Assembly: GCF_040784935.1 (NCBI RefSeq)
Contig: NZ_CP160680.1
Location: forward strand, 797,501 to 861,500
Direction: 5' to 3'
DNA: 64,000 nt
From: Lewinella sp. LCG006
Lineage (GTDB): Bacteria > Bacteroidota > Bacteroidia > Chitinophagales > Saprospiraceae
Shown: piece by piece, positions 45,827 through 57,700 of the stretch
Position numbering within the stretch: position 1 is the stretch's first letter
Layout of the letters: every line of letters begins with the position of its first letter
The notes under the pieces: generated by a model
What the model was told of the DNA's origin: nothing
The model's database searches: none
What the model saw: only the letters and a program-made list of their open reading frames with translations
Program-made: the position numbers and the translations under genes

Positions 45827-46073
45827 GAGTATTAAAATTATTAATAATTAAAATCATTTGATAGACTGGAAAGGCCAGGTTGTAATTTTTCGTGTCCATG
45901 TAATACTCTTTTGTGTCCATCGTTTGGACCTGGAAGACAGTATAGAAATTTGACGAGAATAGATTCTGAATCTATTTAGTTCCCGTCCGGTAACAACGCT
46001 TGCCGGGCAAAGGAAGTAACAAACCGCCAAGAATCGGCCACTTGCCACTCGGACAAAAACTCAGACAAAATTA
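45827..46073. other. Leader region of the 3354-residue protein gene
   Basis: No gene. It holds a direct repeat (45892-45920), a CCAGGT/ACCTGG inverted repeat around it (45875-45880, 45928-45933) and a perfect 15-base palindrome centred on TAGATTC-T-GAATCTA at 45960-45974. No clear TAnnTTTG box was found. Confidence 0.5.
45892..45920 (-). promoter_or_regulatory. Direct repeat upstream of the 3354-residue protein gene
   Basis: GTGTCCAT occurs at 45892-45899 and 45913-45920, 21 bp apart, that is two helical turns, 66-94 bases before the start. Direct repeats with this spacing are used by dimeric response regulators; the sequence matches no operator I know. Confidence 0.35.
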
Positions 46074-46352
46074 TCAAGGCAGGCGGCTGTCGATACCGCC
46101 CAGCACTTCCACGGGAGCATCCTCCTGCCACACTACGCTGCCGCCCTCGTAGGCATTGTACAGCTTGAAGGTGAGTGTGGTGCCATCGGCTACCTAAATA
46201 CCACTGGCATCCTTGAGCGCGCCCTGGATGCTGAGGCGCGGCGTTGTGGCCTGCGCCGCCAAAGACAAGGAAAAGGCCAACACCAGGCAGGCAGTGCTAA
46301 AGAATTGAAAAAATGCTTTCCTGAGAAATTATGGTTGGTTGTTGAAATACAT
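46074..46352 (-). pseudogene. Remnant of a secreted Bacteroidota protein with two in-frame stops
   Basis: Read from the ATG at 46352: MYFNNQP, stop TAA (46331-46329), then a good signal peptide (FFQFFSTACLVLAFSLSLAAQA), then PRLSIQGALKDASGI, stop TAG (46196-46194), then VADGTTLTFKLYNAYEGGSV and VWQEDAPVEVLGGI before a final stop at 46074. The 'IQG.L.DA.G … V.DG…TFKLY … VW.E' pattern is the common N-terminal domain of many Bacteroidota surface proteins (those starting with a signal peptide and this beta domain). The usual long rest of such proteins is missing. Two stops and truncation make it a decayed gene, probably a relic of another surface-protein gene between the two giants. Confidence 0.65.
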
Positions 46353-46701
46353 ATCCAGGCTTACCCGTGCGCGGATAAAGCCAATAATAGCCAACAGCAA
46401 AAAGGTAAAGAGGTGAGAAAGCGTCGGTGAATGATAAAAAAAACGGGGGTGCGAACTGACCGGTAAAAAAGGGTAAGGAACGGCAATATAATAAACGAGA
46501 CAATTAAGCCGAGGAGATTTTAGTTCCGCTGATCGTCCCTTCGGTCCTCGGAGTTGTTCCAAGACAAGTCAAACTCAGAAGGGATGGAGCGGAAGCGAAA
46601 CCCCAAAACACAAACGGCGGCACCCCGTTAAGGATACCGCCGTTCGTTAGTCAGACTGATCGTTCGTCCGGCGAATTCATAAATTCACCGACAAGCCATC
46701 A
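46353..46701. other. Intergenic sequence with repeat remnant and terminator
   Basis: The stretch 46516-46560 resembles part of the 12233-12426 element (shared ATTTTAG, CGCTGATCG, GAGTT). The terminator of the giant gene lies at 46600-46643. A membrane-like 77-residue frame (46329-46562) is not supported as a gene. Confidence 0.45.
46600..46643 (-). terminator. Probable terminator of the giant GEVED protein gene
   Basis: ACGGCGG (46614-46620) pairs with CCGCCGT (46637-46643); on the minus strand it is followed by TTGTGTTTTGGGG, a weak T-tract. It lies 59 bases after the stop at 46702. Confidence 0.6.
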
Positions 46702-49700
46702 TTATTTTACAGCAATCATCTTCTTGGTTGCAGTGAACTCACCAGCCTGTCCGGCTTCGCCATTGGCCAGACGGGCCGTTACTGTGTAAGTCAATACACC
46801 CGTAGCACCTTGGATCATCTCCTTGGTCAAGTTGATCGTATTGTAACCAGCAGCGTAATCGCCTTTGATGATCGTCAGTACCCGTCCGCTGGCGTCGTTG
46901 ATCGTTACCGTAGCAGTTGCATCCTCAGGTAGGTTAAAGCCAATCAGGGTTGCCGCTGCAAAAGGGTTCGGCGTGTTCTGGTACAATTCAAACTCCGCAA
47001 CAGCATTCCAACCACTGGTAAATTCAATCCCCAGATCGGTCAGCTCGCCCGAGCGGTAAGCCTCCGCAGCCGTGTAACGGCTACTGATGCTCAGCGCTTC
47101 GCGCAGGGGCTGGTCTTCACTTGCTCGCAGTACCAGACTGAACAGGACATCGTCGTAGGAGACGGATTGCAATCCGTCTCTATCGCCACCGTTGTGATTC
47201 CAGCTCATGGTGATGGTGCCTTCGTCTACGAAGCGCAGGCCGAAGTTTTCAGCTTGTGCCTGTCCGTATTCGATGTCCACCAATTCCACACCGCTCAATT
47301 GCAGCGTGCCTTGGTAGCCTTCGATCTGGTTCAGGTTCTCCGCCGTCACGGCTACGGTGTAGGTATTGCCCGCCTTCAGGTCAATGTCTTCCGCTTGGAG
47401 GAGGAAGATGCCCTTCAAGGTACGATCATCGCCGGCCAAAGCATTGGCTTGGGCGCTACCGTTCACATCACCGATCTTCACACCCACGAAGTCCGCATCC
47501 AGCACATCTCCCGGGAGGTTGTTCTCATTGATCAACTCAGGGAAGGTCTCGTACCAGGGGTTCGTACTTTCCGGGAACTCGTAGTTTGCATCCACAAAGC
47601 GCCAGCTCGTATTGTTGGGGAACGCCGTGATCACGTTAAGGATCAGCTTACGGATCTGGATCAAATCCAGCGTCGTAATCGTTCCACTACGGTTGGCATC
47701 CGCGGCAATGCGCTTGTAAGGCCCAACGAGTGGCTCCACGTTGAGGATGTGCTTGGAGATCTTCACGATATCGAAGGTGGTCACTCCGTTCAGCGGGTTG
47801 GCATTCAGGTACGGTGTTACTGAGTAGTCACCTCCCAGTGTCAGGTTGCTGAAGCTGTAGGTGCCGTTTGTATTCGTGGTCATCGTAGCGGTCATGCCGC
47901 CATTGATGCTCACTTCCACGCCTTCTACCGCTTCGTTACCTTCCGTCATGATGATACCTGCAATCGTGCCGGTTTCATCACCGCTACACGTAGCGTGCAG
48001 TTGTACCAGGACATAAGTCTCACAGTAGTCGTAGTTACCTTCTTCGTCGAAGGCGTACACGTAAACCACCGTGGTCTGCTCATCCGCATCCGTCAATACC
48101 AATCCGATATCATCGGGACTTGGTACAAAGTCTGGATCAGCTTCTACATCCGCTGCGCGGTAGATCGCGTACTTCGTCACCCGTGGCAGACCGCCGAACA
48201 GTTCTGGTCCCTGACCCGTACAGTCACTGATTGGGGAACCTTCAAAGTCAGCCGCCCAGATTGCCATCGCACAACCTTCACCCTCAGGTGTTGGCATCAG
48301 CGTTACCGTCAGGCCGTTGATACAGACCGGAGCAGGGCCTTTGCAGTCGATCACATCGAAGACGATGGTCTCGCTGGTCTGGTTGCCACAGCCATCCTCA
48401 AACAGGATGCGTACCGCGTGGTAGATGTTATCACCCATCGCCGAGGTAATGATCGGGAACGTTCCTGTGAACAGGTAAGTGCCGTCACCATTGCTGGTGA
48501 TATTGCTCAGTACGTTGGCATCAGCTACAAACTCGTTCGACTTGATGTCACCGTCGCCGTTAGCGTCTACTGCGAAGGCATCCAGCTGGGCAGATACGAT
48601 GTTGACCACCAGCACACCGTCCAGGTCAAACAGTTCACACTCGTCAGCTACGCTGAATGGAATGCTGACTGCTTCCTGACAATCACCGTCGTCATCACCA
48701 AACTGACCAGGCAACAGGTTAGGACAGTTGGCCGTTGGGCCGCCGTATTCACCAACAGTTACCACTGGGGCCGTGGTGTCGTACACCTTCACGTATTGCG
48801 TGTAGATGTAGCGACCGAAGTTGCGACGTCCAAACTGATCGGCTGGAATACAACCGATGTTGTTGCCGGGGATGTTGTCGTAAACGGTGTTCGGAATATC
48901 AGAGTCTCCATCGCGGTCGGTGTGGTCACGGTCGATCACTACGCTGTACTGAATGCCCGGCTGAGCATCGGCGATGTTATCACAGTTGTTGTCTACAGGG
49001 CCAAAGCCACTCACTACCCGTACTACTGGGCGTTCGTTGCCTTCCACGGCGCGGTCAATCGGCAGCGCCTCACCGTCATCTTCCGTCATACGAGGAAGTA
49101 CGTAGCCAGTGTATTCGCCATCCCACACGCACCAGTTGATGACATCGTAGGTGATCGAGTACTTGTAGCATGCATCGCCGTTGGCAGTAAAGAAGACCGG
49201 ATCGCCGATGTTCACACTCAGCACATCACAACCAGCGGTGGTGGTGATGATCGTCGGTACTTCCGGATCGCCACAGTCAGCGGCCACATCTTCGGGGAAG
49301 TCGATGGTAAAGTCGTGGACTTCCGTGATCGTGATCAGCTGGCTACAGCTGTTCGTCGAGCGGAACACTTCGTTGATGTCGATCGCACCGTTGCCATTGG
49401 CATCGCCCTCGGGGCGCAGCTGCCAGGCTTCGAAACGACGCGTGATGGTTCCCCAGCCACAGTCGTTCACCTGGATGTTAGGCGTGCGTTCTACGATGGT
49501 GTCCACCGCACAGTTGTCCGTACCCGTAGCACCGCCGAAGATCGAGCTCATCATGATCGAGGTCGCAGCGAAGTCTTCGTCGTAAGCCGTCTGGATGTCT
49601 CCAGGGAAGGCCAGCGGAAGGTCGTTGCAGCTCAGATTCACGTTCGCCGGAGCGTAGCAGTAAGGGTTCAGTTTATCTTCAGGTACGATGGTCATCCAGC

Positions 49701-51710
49701 AAATGTTCTGGTTGCCTGACTCGTCCGTTACCCGTAGTTCAATCGTAATTTCGTTGTTGATATCGCAGCAGTAGAAGTCGATGTACTCTCCCCATGGGCT
49801 CCAGCGGTTTTCGCTAGGATCACAGGTTTCGTTGCGCCAGTAGTTACGGCGGACTTCGAGCGTTACTTCCCCACAGTTGTCCGAAGAACCTTCGTCGACT
49901 GCGGTCGCAAAGATGCGCGCGATACCTTCGATACCGTTGAGCACATCACCACCACCGATGGAGACGTTGAGGTCGTCGTCACAGCTGGCTGTAGGTTCGA
50001 TCTCGTCGCGGATGATCAGCGTGTATTCCTCGCAGGTCTCGTTGCCACAAGCATCTTCCGCACAAAGGATCAGCGTGTGGGTACCTACGGGTACACCTAC
50101 CACATCGTTATCGGCGATGTTACCGCCAGCGAAGAAGCTCTCACCGTTGGCCAGGATGGTGTAGGTTGTCGTATGTACATCAGAACAGCCATTGCCATCG
50201 GTAATCGTTGGTGTTGGGATCAACACATTCGCTACACAGCTCAAGGGAGAGGTAGAGATCGTCAGCGTTGGGGCTACACCCGTCAGGATGGGGCCGGTGA
50301 AGTCACCGACTTTGATCAGCTGGTTGTAGATGAAGGCATTGCCTGGATCACACCAATCGATGATGTTCCACTCACGACGTACCTGGTACGTGCCGGTACA
50401 TACGTTGATGCGGGGCTCATCCGAGTAGCTGGCGCCTACGTTGCAGTAGGTTTGTGCCAGGTCGAAGAAACCGGAAGCTGTCACCAAATAGGAGTAACCC
50501 GTGATGGTAGCTGCTGGGTTGTCATCAGGACCACCTACCGATCCATCGGTGGGGAAGTCTTCATCACACTCGATCACCGCCGTGAATGGTGGTACCGTAA
50601 GGTCCGTGATCGTTGGCTTGCGGATCGTGATCGTCTGGGTGCACTCATCCGTACGAGGCGTACCGATACACACGCCGTCGGCGCGATCAGCTACGCGGAA
50701 TGTACGGGTGATGGTCACATCACCACAATCGCCAGCAGCACTGACCACATCGCTAACAATTACGCTCACCGGACCACAGTTGTCACTGATTTCGGGATAA
50801 CCCGTCAGGTCGAGGATGTCGCGCAAGCTTGCCGACAGGGTACCCGGCAGGATGTTGCCATTGGCATCAACCGTATAGGTGCCCTGACCCTGGATTTGCA
50901 CCAAGTTGATATCATCACAGATCAGGTCAATCTCCACCGCCAGCGGGCCGGGAGCACCGAATGTGCCATTCAGCTGACCACCGTGGTCGCTCAGGGCAGC
51001 AATCAGGTAATCACCCAGATCGCCTGCCTGGTTGTTGGCAATCAAGATCGTATACGTCTCATTCGGACGTAGTGGCAGCGTAATGCGATAGCTTGGATCA
51101 GGGAAGGCAAACAAGCCGATCCCGAAGAAGCCATTCGCAAAAGCGTAGGTATCTTCCGTTCCTCCAATGATGTTCTGACATGGATTATCTGCATTAAATC
51201 CTCCCTGGTACAGGGCGATGTGTGCATCAAATTCAGCAGCCACCAGGAAGGTGTAGACATCCTGTCCAGCAGGTAGATCCGGAGAGGTCGTAAAGGTGTG
51301 CAGCTCGTATTGCTGACCGTTGCCGGTAGGACCAAACACATCCTGGAAACAGCTGTAATCACCCAAATCGAGTGTCGCTTCACCACCATCAAGCGATCCA
51401 TTGATCTCCTGAATGGTAAAGTCAACCGTTACCGCGTCAATATCCTCAGGACATTCAACGACAGGATCGGTCTTGTCTTCGGCGAAGATGCTGCCCCAGC
51501 AGGTGTAGACGATTTCACCGTCTTCCACAATCTGGATCATGTAGGTGTGTTCACCACAACCGGAGATCACATTGCTATCCGTTCCGTCGACCGTAATGAT
51601 GAAGTCATCAACACAGCCGTAGAGGCCCGTTAGAATCATGTCTTCCGTGATGGTAGCGCTACAGTTAGCACCCAGCGTCACGTTCAAGTTCGCGATACAA
51701 CCCAGCTCGA
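46702..51710 (-). repeat. Shared tail, copy 2
   Basis: Counterpart of 35762-40770. Nearly identical DNA over about 47190-50323; the CUB-like part (50324-51480) is recognisably homologous but clearly diverged. Confidence 0.9.
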
Positions 51711-54700
51711 TCGGAGGTTCTACAAAACCACCATCAACCGTTGGAATATCATCACCTGAGAACAGGTCGTAGAAATCCGTGGTAAACGTATTCTGATCCT
51801 GATCAGAATCCAGGGCATCGTCGCCAATATTAGGTCTTACAGCCAGTAAGATCGGTCCACACTCTTCGAGGGCCGTACTGGCATCAAAGATCACTTTGTA
51901 AGTACCAGGAGCCAGATTTTCGAACTTGTAGTAACCATTCTCATCAGTGGTTAATACCAGCATTACGGGCTGACCAATGTTATTGGTACCCATCAGGGTA
52001 ACCGTAACGCCTTCGATCGGAACATCAGGAACAGCACCAGTGCTCACCTGGGTATCGTCATTGTTCTGGTAGCTTTCATCCAACCAAACGTAGTCACCCA
52101 GTTCTGCGGGGATGTAAGCGCCGAAGTCGAAGCTCAGGTCATCCTGCATATCAGGGAAACCATTATTGCCACCAGGGTTATCGCCCGTGCCGTTCTCCCC
52201 TTCAGGTAAGCCCATCACATCTTCGATAGTGAATTCTACACCGGCATGGTCATCACTGTCGATTTCATCATCGCCAGGGATATCCGACCAAGTAGGCACA
52301 AAATCGCCAGGAAGTTCTGGAATACCGAGTGTATACGTTCCGTCGATCAAACCACAGAAGCTATATACACCGTCAACGCCATTTACATTTTGCGTCGTAG
52401 TTGTATAGCTTTGGTCATCAGCGGTACCAGCAATGCCATCAACACCGTACCAGATCAACTCTACTGTTACGTCGTTGATACCCAGCTCTGCAGCTTCGTC
52501 TTGTACACCATTACCGTTGTAGTCTTCCCAGACCAGGTTACCTACCTTGCTGAGCTTGATTTTGTAGTCTTCGATCTCACCGAAAGGTACAGCTCCCATT
52601 TGGTTATCTGGTGCAAGGCCACCATCAGGACTCAAACGAGCACGGATAAACAGTGCTCCTTCGCTGTAGGCAACAACGGCTGGTACTGGGAAGCAGTATT
52701 CTACCGCATCAACTCCGCCTACAGGGACAGTGGCATCATTGAAGACCAGTTCTTCACCAGCACCAAACATGCCGTCGCCGTTCCAATCTATCCATACTTG
52801 CAGTACCGCATCTTCATCCGTCATGTTCATCGCGGTAACCGTGATGCAGGACTCGTTGCCTGGAATCATCGGGTGGCTGAAGACGATACCATCTTCATCA
52901 CCTTCTCCTACACAATCCCCGAAGGTAAACAAGCCAGGATCGGCATCATCACCACCTTCCATCATACCCGCCATGGGTTCAGGGAAACCGTCTAGTTCTG
53001 TATCTACACAAGAACCTAGTTTTAGGCTTTCGGAGATAATATGGCGCGGCGCTTCGTCGCCCGTTGTCCCATAAGTGTCAGGTAAATCACCGTAGTCGAA
53101 ACCGATAATTTGAATCATGTAATCTTCTACCTCACCACTGTTGGCAACACCGGTGGAAGACATTACTTCGTCCATATCATTGGCCAAGCGAATACGCAGA
53201 CCTACATCCTGGCCAACTACCGCATCTGCAGGAATTGGGCCAACATTTACGGTCACTTCCGTATCACCATCAGCTACCGTAGCCGTAAATTTCTCCGTGT
53301 TTGGATCAAGGAAACCATCCTTGTTGAAATCTACATAAACAGCTATCGTAGCATCTTCTCCTGTCATGTTCATGACTGGAATCTCCAAATCGGTAGTCAA
53401 CGTAAGGATGAACAATGGAATATTGTCTAAATCCAAACCATCTTCATCGTCCACTTCATTATTATCATCACCTCCGGTGATACCAGCATCAGCACTTGGT
53501 TGACCGTCGGCTTCATCTTCTACTGCAGCACCGATTTTCAAAGTCACCATATCCTCTTCATTCGTGAGGATTTTGTGCGCAGGGCCGCCATCAGCAGCAG
53601 CTGTTTGGTAATCAGCAGGCGTGAGCGGTGCATCGGTATCCCCATTGGTGCCCGTAACGACGTCATTCAAGTCACCATAGTCGAAGCCCATCACTACGAT
53701 CTCGTAGTCTTCTATCTCACCGTCAGGCGCAACTCCTTCTGGGTTCATGCTTGCGGCCATGTCCGTACTCAGACGGATACGTAGACCCAAGTCGTCGTTC
53801 AAGGTCGCAGTAAGCGGTGGAACGATACCGTTGATTGCAGCCTCCGTATCACCGTCGGCTACCGTCGTAGCGTACATCTCGTCTGCACCAAACACACCGT
53901 CGTTGTTCCAGTCGATGAACACCGTCAACTTAGCGTCCATGCCCATCATGTTCATCACGTCAAACGTCAAGTCGATCGGTTGACCTGTTACGAACATGTA
54001 ATCACCAGGTGTGAAACCATCTTCATCCGCCCCGTCACCATCAGCATCAGCACTTGGCTGACCGTCAGCTTCATCATCGGCAGAAGCACCCAGTTTCAAC
54101 AACACCATATCCTCTTCATTCGTAATGATCTTGTGGCTTGGACCGCCGTTCGCAGACGCCGTCTCGTAGTCTTGCTCGCCTTCGCCGTCGCCAGCATCCG
54201 CCAAGTCACCATAGTCGAAGCCCATCACTACGATCTCGTAATCTTCTACCTCACCGTCAGGCGCAACACCTTCTGGGTTCATGCTTGCGGCCATGTCCGT
54301 ACTCAGACGGATACGTAGACCCAAGTCGTCGTTCAAGGTCGCGGTAAGCGGTGGAACGATGCCGTTGATTGTAGCCTCCGTATCACCGTCGGCTACCGTC
54401 GTAGCGTACATCTCGTCTGCACCAAACACACCGTCGTTGTTCCAGTCGATGAACACCGTCAACTTCGCGTCCATGCCCATCATGTTCATCACGTCAAACG
54501 TCAAGTCGATCGGTTGACCTGTTACGAACATGTAATCACCAGGTGTGAAACCATCTTCATCCGCCCCGTCACCATCTGCATCAGCACTTGACTGACCGTC
54601 AGCTTCATCATCCGCAGAAGCACCCAGTTTCAACAACACCATATCCTCTTCATTCGTAATGATCTTGTGGCTTGGACCTCCGTTCGCAGACGCCGTCTCG

Positions 54701-57700
54701 TAGTCTTGTTCGCCTTCACCGTCGCCAGCATCCGCCAAGTCACCATAGTCGAAGCCCATCACTACGACCTCGTAATCTTCTACCTCACCGTCAGGCGCAA
54801 CACCTTCCGGGTTCATGCTTGCGGCCATGTCCGTACTCAGACGGATACGCAGACCCAAGTCGTCGTTCAACGTCGCAGTAAGCGGTGGAACGATGCCGTT
54901 GATTGTAGCCTCCGTATCACCGTCGGCTACCGTCGTAGCGTACATCTCGTCTGCACCAAACACACCGTCGTTGTTCCAGTCGATGAACACCGTCAACTTC
55001 GCGTCCATGCCCATCATGTTCATCACGTCAAACGTCAAGTCGATCGGTTGACCTGTTACGAACATGTAATCACCAGGTGTGAAACCATCTTCATCTGCCC
55101 CGTCGCCATCGGCATCAACACTTGGCTGACCGTCAGCTTCATCATCCGCAGAAGCACCCAGTTTCAACAACACCATATCCTCTTCATTCGTGATGATCTT
55201 GTGGCTTGGACCGCCGTTCGCAGACGCCGTCTCGTAGTCTTGCTCGCCTTCGCCGTCGCCAGCATCCGCCAAGTCACCATAGTCGAAGCCCATCACTACG
55301 ATCTCGTAATCTTCTACCTCGCCGTCAGGCGCAACACCTTCTGGGTTCATGCTTGCGGCCATGTCCGTACTCAGACGGATACGTAGACCCAAGTCGTCGT
55401 TCAAGGTTGCGGTAAGCGGTGGAACGATGCCGTTGATTGCAGCTTCCGTATCACCGTCGGCTACCGTCGTAGCGTACATCTCGTCAGCACCAAACACACC
55501 GTCGTTGTTCCAGTCGATGAACACCGTCAACTTCGCGTCCATGCCCATCATGTTCATCACGTCAAACGTCAAGTCGATCGGTTGACCCGTTACGAACATG
55601 TAATCACCAGGTGTGAAACCATCTTCATCTGCCCCGTCACCATCAGCATCAGCACTTGGCTGACCGTCAGCTTCATCATCGGCAGAAGCACCCAGTTTCA
55701 ACAACACCATATCCTCTTCATTCGTGATGATCTTGTGGCTTGGACCGCCGTTCGCAGACGCCGTCTCGTAGTCTTGCTCGCCTTCGCCGTCGCCAGCATC
55801 CGCCAAGTCACCATAGTCGAAGCCCATCACTACGATCTCGTAATCTTCTACCTCACCGTCAGGCGCAACTCCTTCTGGGTTCATGCTTGCGGCCATGTCC
55901 GTACTCAGACGGATACGTAGACCCAAGTCGTCGTTCAAGGTCGCAGTAAGCGGTGGAACGATGCCGTTGATTGTAGCCTCCGTATCACCGTCGGCTACCG
56001 TCGTAGCGTACATCTCGTCTGCACCAAACACACCGTCGTTGTTCCAGTCGATGAACACCGTCAACTTAGCGTCCATGCCCATCATGTTCATCACGTCAAA
56101 CGTCAAGTCGATCGGTTGACCCGTTACGAACATGTAATCACCAGGTGTGAAACCATCTTCATCTGCCCCGTCGCCATCGGCATCAGCACTTGGCTGACCG
56201 TCAGCTTCATCATCGGCAGAAGCACCCAGTTTCAACAACACCATATCCTCTTCATTCGTGATGATCTTGTGGCTTGGACCTCCGTTCGCAGACGCCGTCT
56301 CGTAGTCTTGCTCGCCTTCACCGTCGCCAGCATCCGCCAAGTCACCATAGTCGAAGCCCATCACCATGATCTCGTAATCTTCTACTTCACCATCGGGCGC
56401 AGGACCTTCGGGGCTCATCACCATATCCGTCGTCAAACGAATACGGAAACCGATGTCGTCGTTCAGGGTCGCATCCAGTGGGGGGACGATGCCCATGATC
56501 GTCGCTTCGGTGTCGCCATTGGCCACTACCACGAAGTACATCTCACCCGGATCGTTGAAATCACCGTTGTTGTTCCAATCGATGTATACCGTCAACTTCG
56601 CGTCTACTCCCGTCATGTTCATTACGGGGAACGTCAGGTCGATCGGTTGACCCGTGACAAACATCTGTGCGTTGGGGTCGAAGCTATCGTCGTCGGCGCC
56701 GTCGCCGTCGGCGTCATCACTCGGTTGGCCATCAGCATCCGCATCGGCGCCGCCGCCCAATTTCAACAGCACCATATCGTTCTCATCCGTGATGATCTTG
56801 TGGCTTGGACCACCATTGGCTTCGTTCGTCTCGTAGTTGTTCTCACCAGTACCGTCGCCAGTATCCGCCAAGTCACCATAATCGAAGCCCATCACCATGA
56901 TCTCGTAATCTTCTACCTCACCATCGGGCGCAGGACCTTCAGGGCTCATCACCATATCCGTCGTCAAACGAATACGGAAGCCGATGTCGTCGTTCAAGGT
57001 CGCATCCAGTGGGGGGACGATGCCCATGATCGTTGCTTCCGTGTCGCCATTGGCAACCACTACGAAGTACATCTCGCCCGGATCATTGAAATCGCCGTTG
57101 TTGTTCCAGTCGATGTATACCGTCAACTTCGCGTCCATGCCCGTCATGTTCATTACCGGGAACGTCAGGTCTACTGACTCGCCAGCAACAAACATCTGTG
57201 CATTGGGGTCGAAGCTGTCTTCGTCGGCGCCATCGCCATCGGCATCATCACTGGGCTGGCCGTCGGCATCATCGTCCGCAGCAGCACCCAGTTTCAACAG
57301 CACCATATCGTTCTCATCCGTGATGATCTTGTGGCTTGGGCCGCCGTTGGCTCCGTTCGTCTCGTAGTTGTTCTCGCCGGTACCGTCACCAGTATCCGCC
57401 AAGTCACCATAGTCGAAGCCCATCACCATGATCTCGTAATCTTCTACCTCACCATCGGGCGCAGGACCTTCGGGGCTCATCACCATATCCGTTGTCAAAC
57501 GAATACGGAAGCCGATGTCGTCGTTCAAGGTTGCATCCAGTGGGGGGACGATGCCCATGATCGTCGCTTCGGTGTCGCCATTGGCCACTACTACGAAGTA
57601 CATCTCGCCCGGATCGTTGAAATCACCGTTGTTGTTCCAGTCGATGTATACTGTCAACTTCGCGTCTACTCCCGTCATGTTCATCACCGGGAAGGTTAAG

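Noticed and set aside
46329-46562. Minus-strand frame of 77 codons with a membrane-like stretch.
   Set aside because: It overlaps the start of the pseudogene and repeat remnants; no family recognised and no support beyond hydrophobicity.
47995-49719. Plus-strand frame of 574 codons opposite the shared tail.
   Set aside because: It is antisense to a well-supported protein domain region; the same antisense frame is broken in the other copy of the tail although the sense frame is kept.
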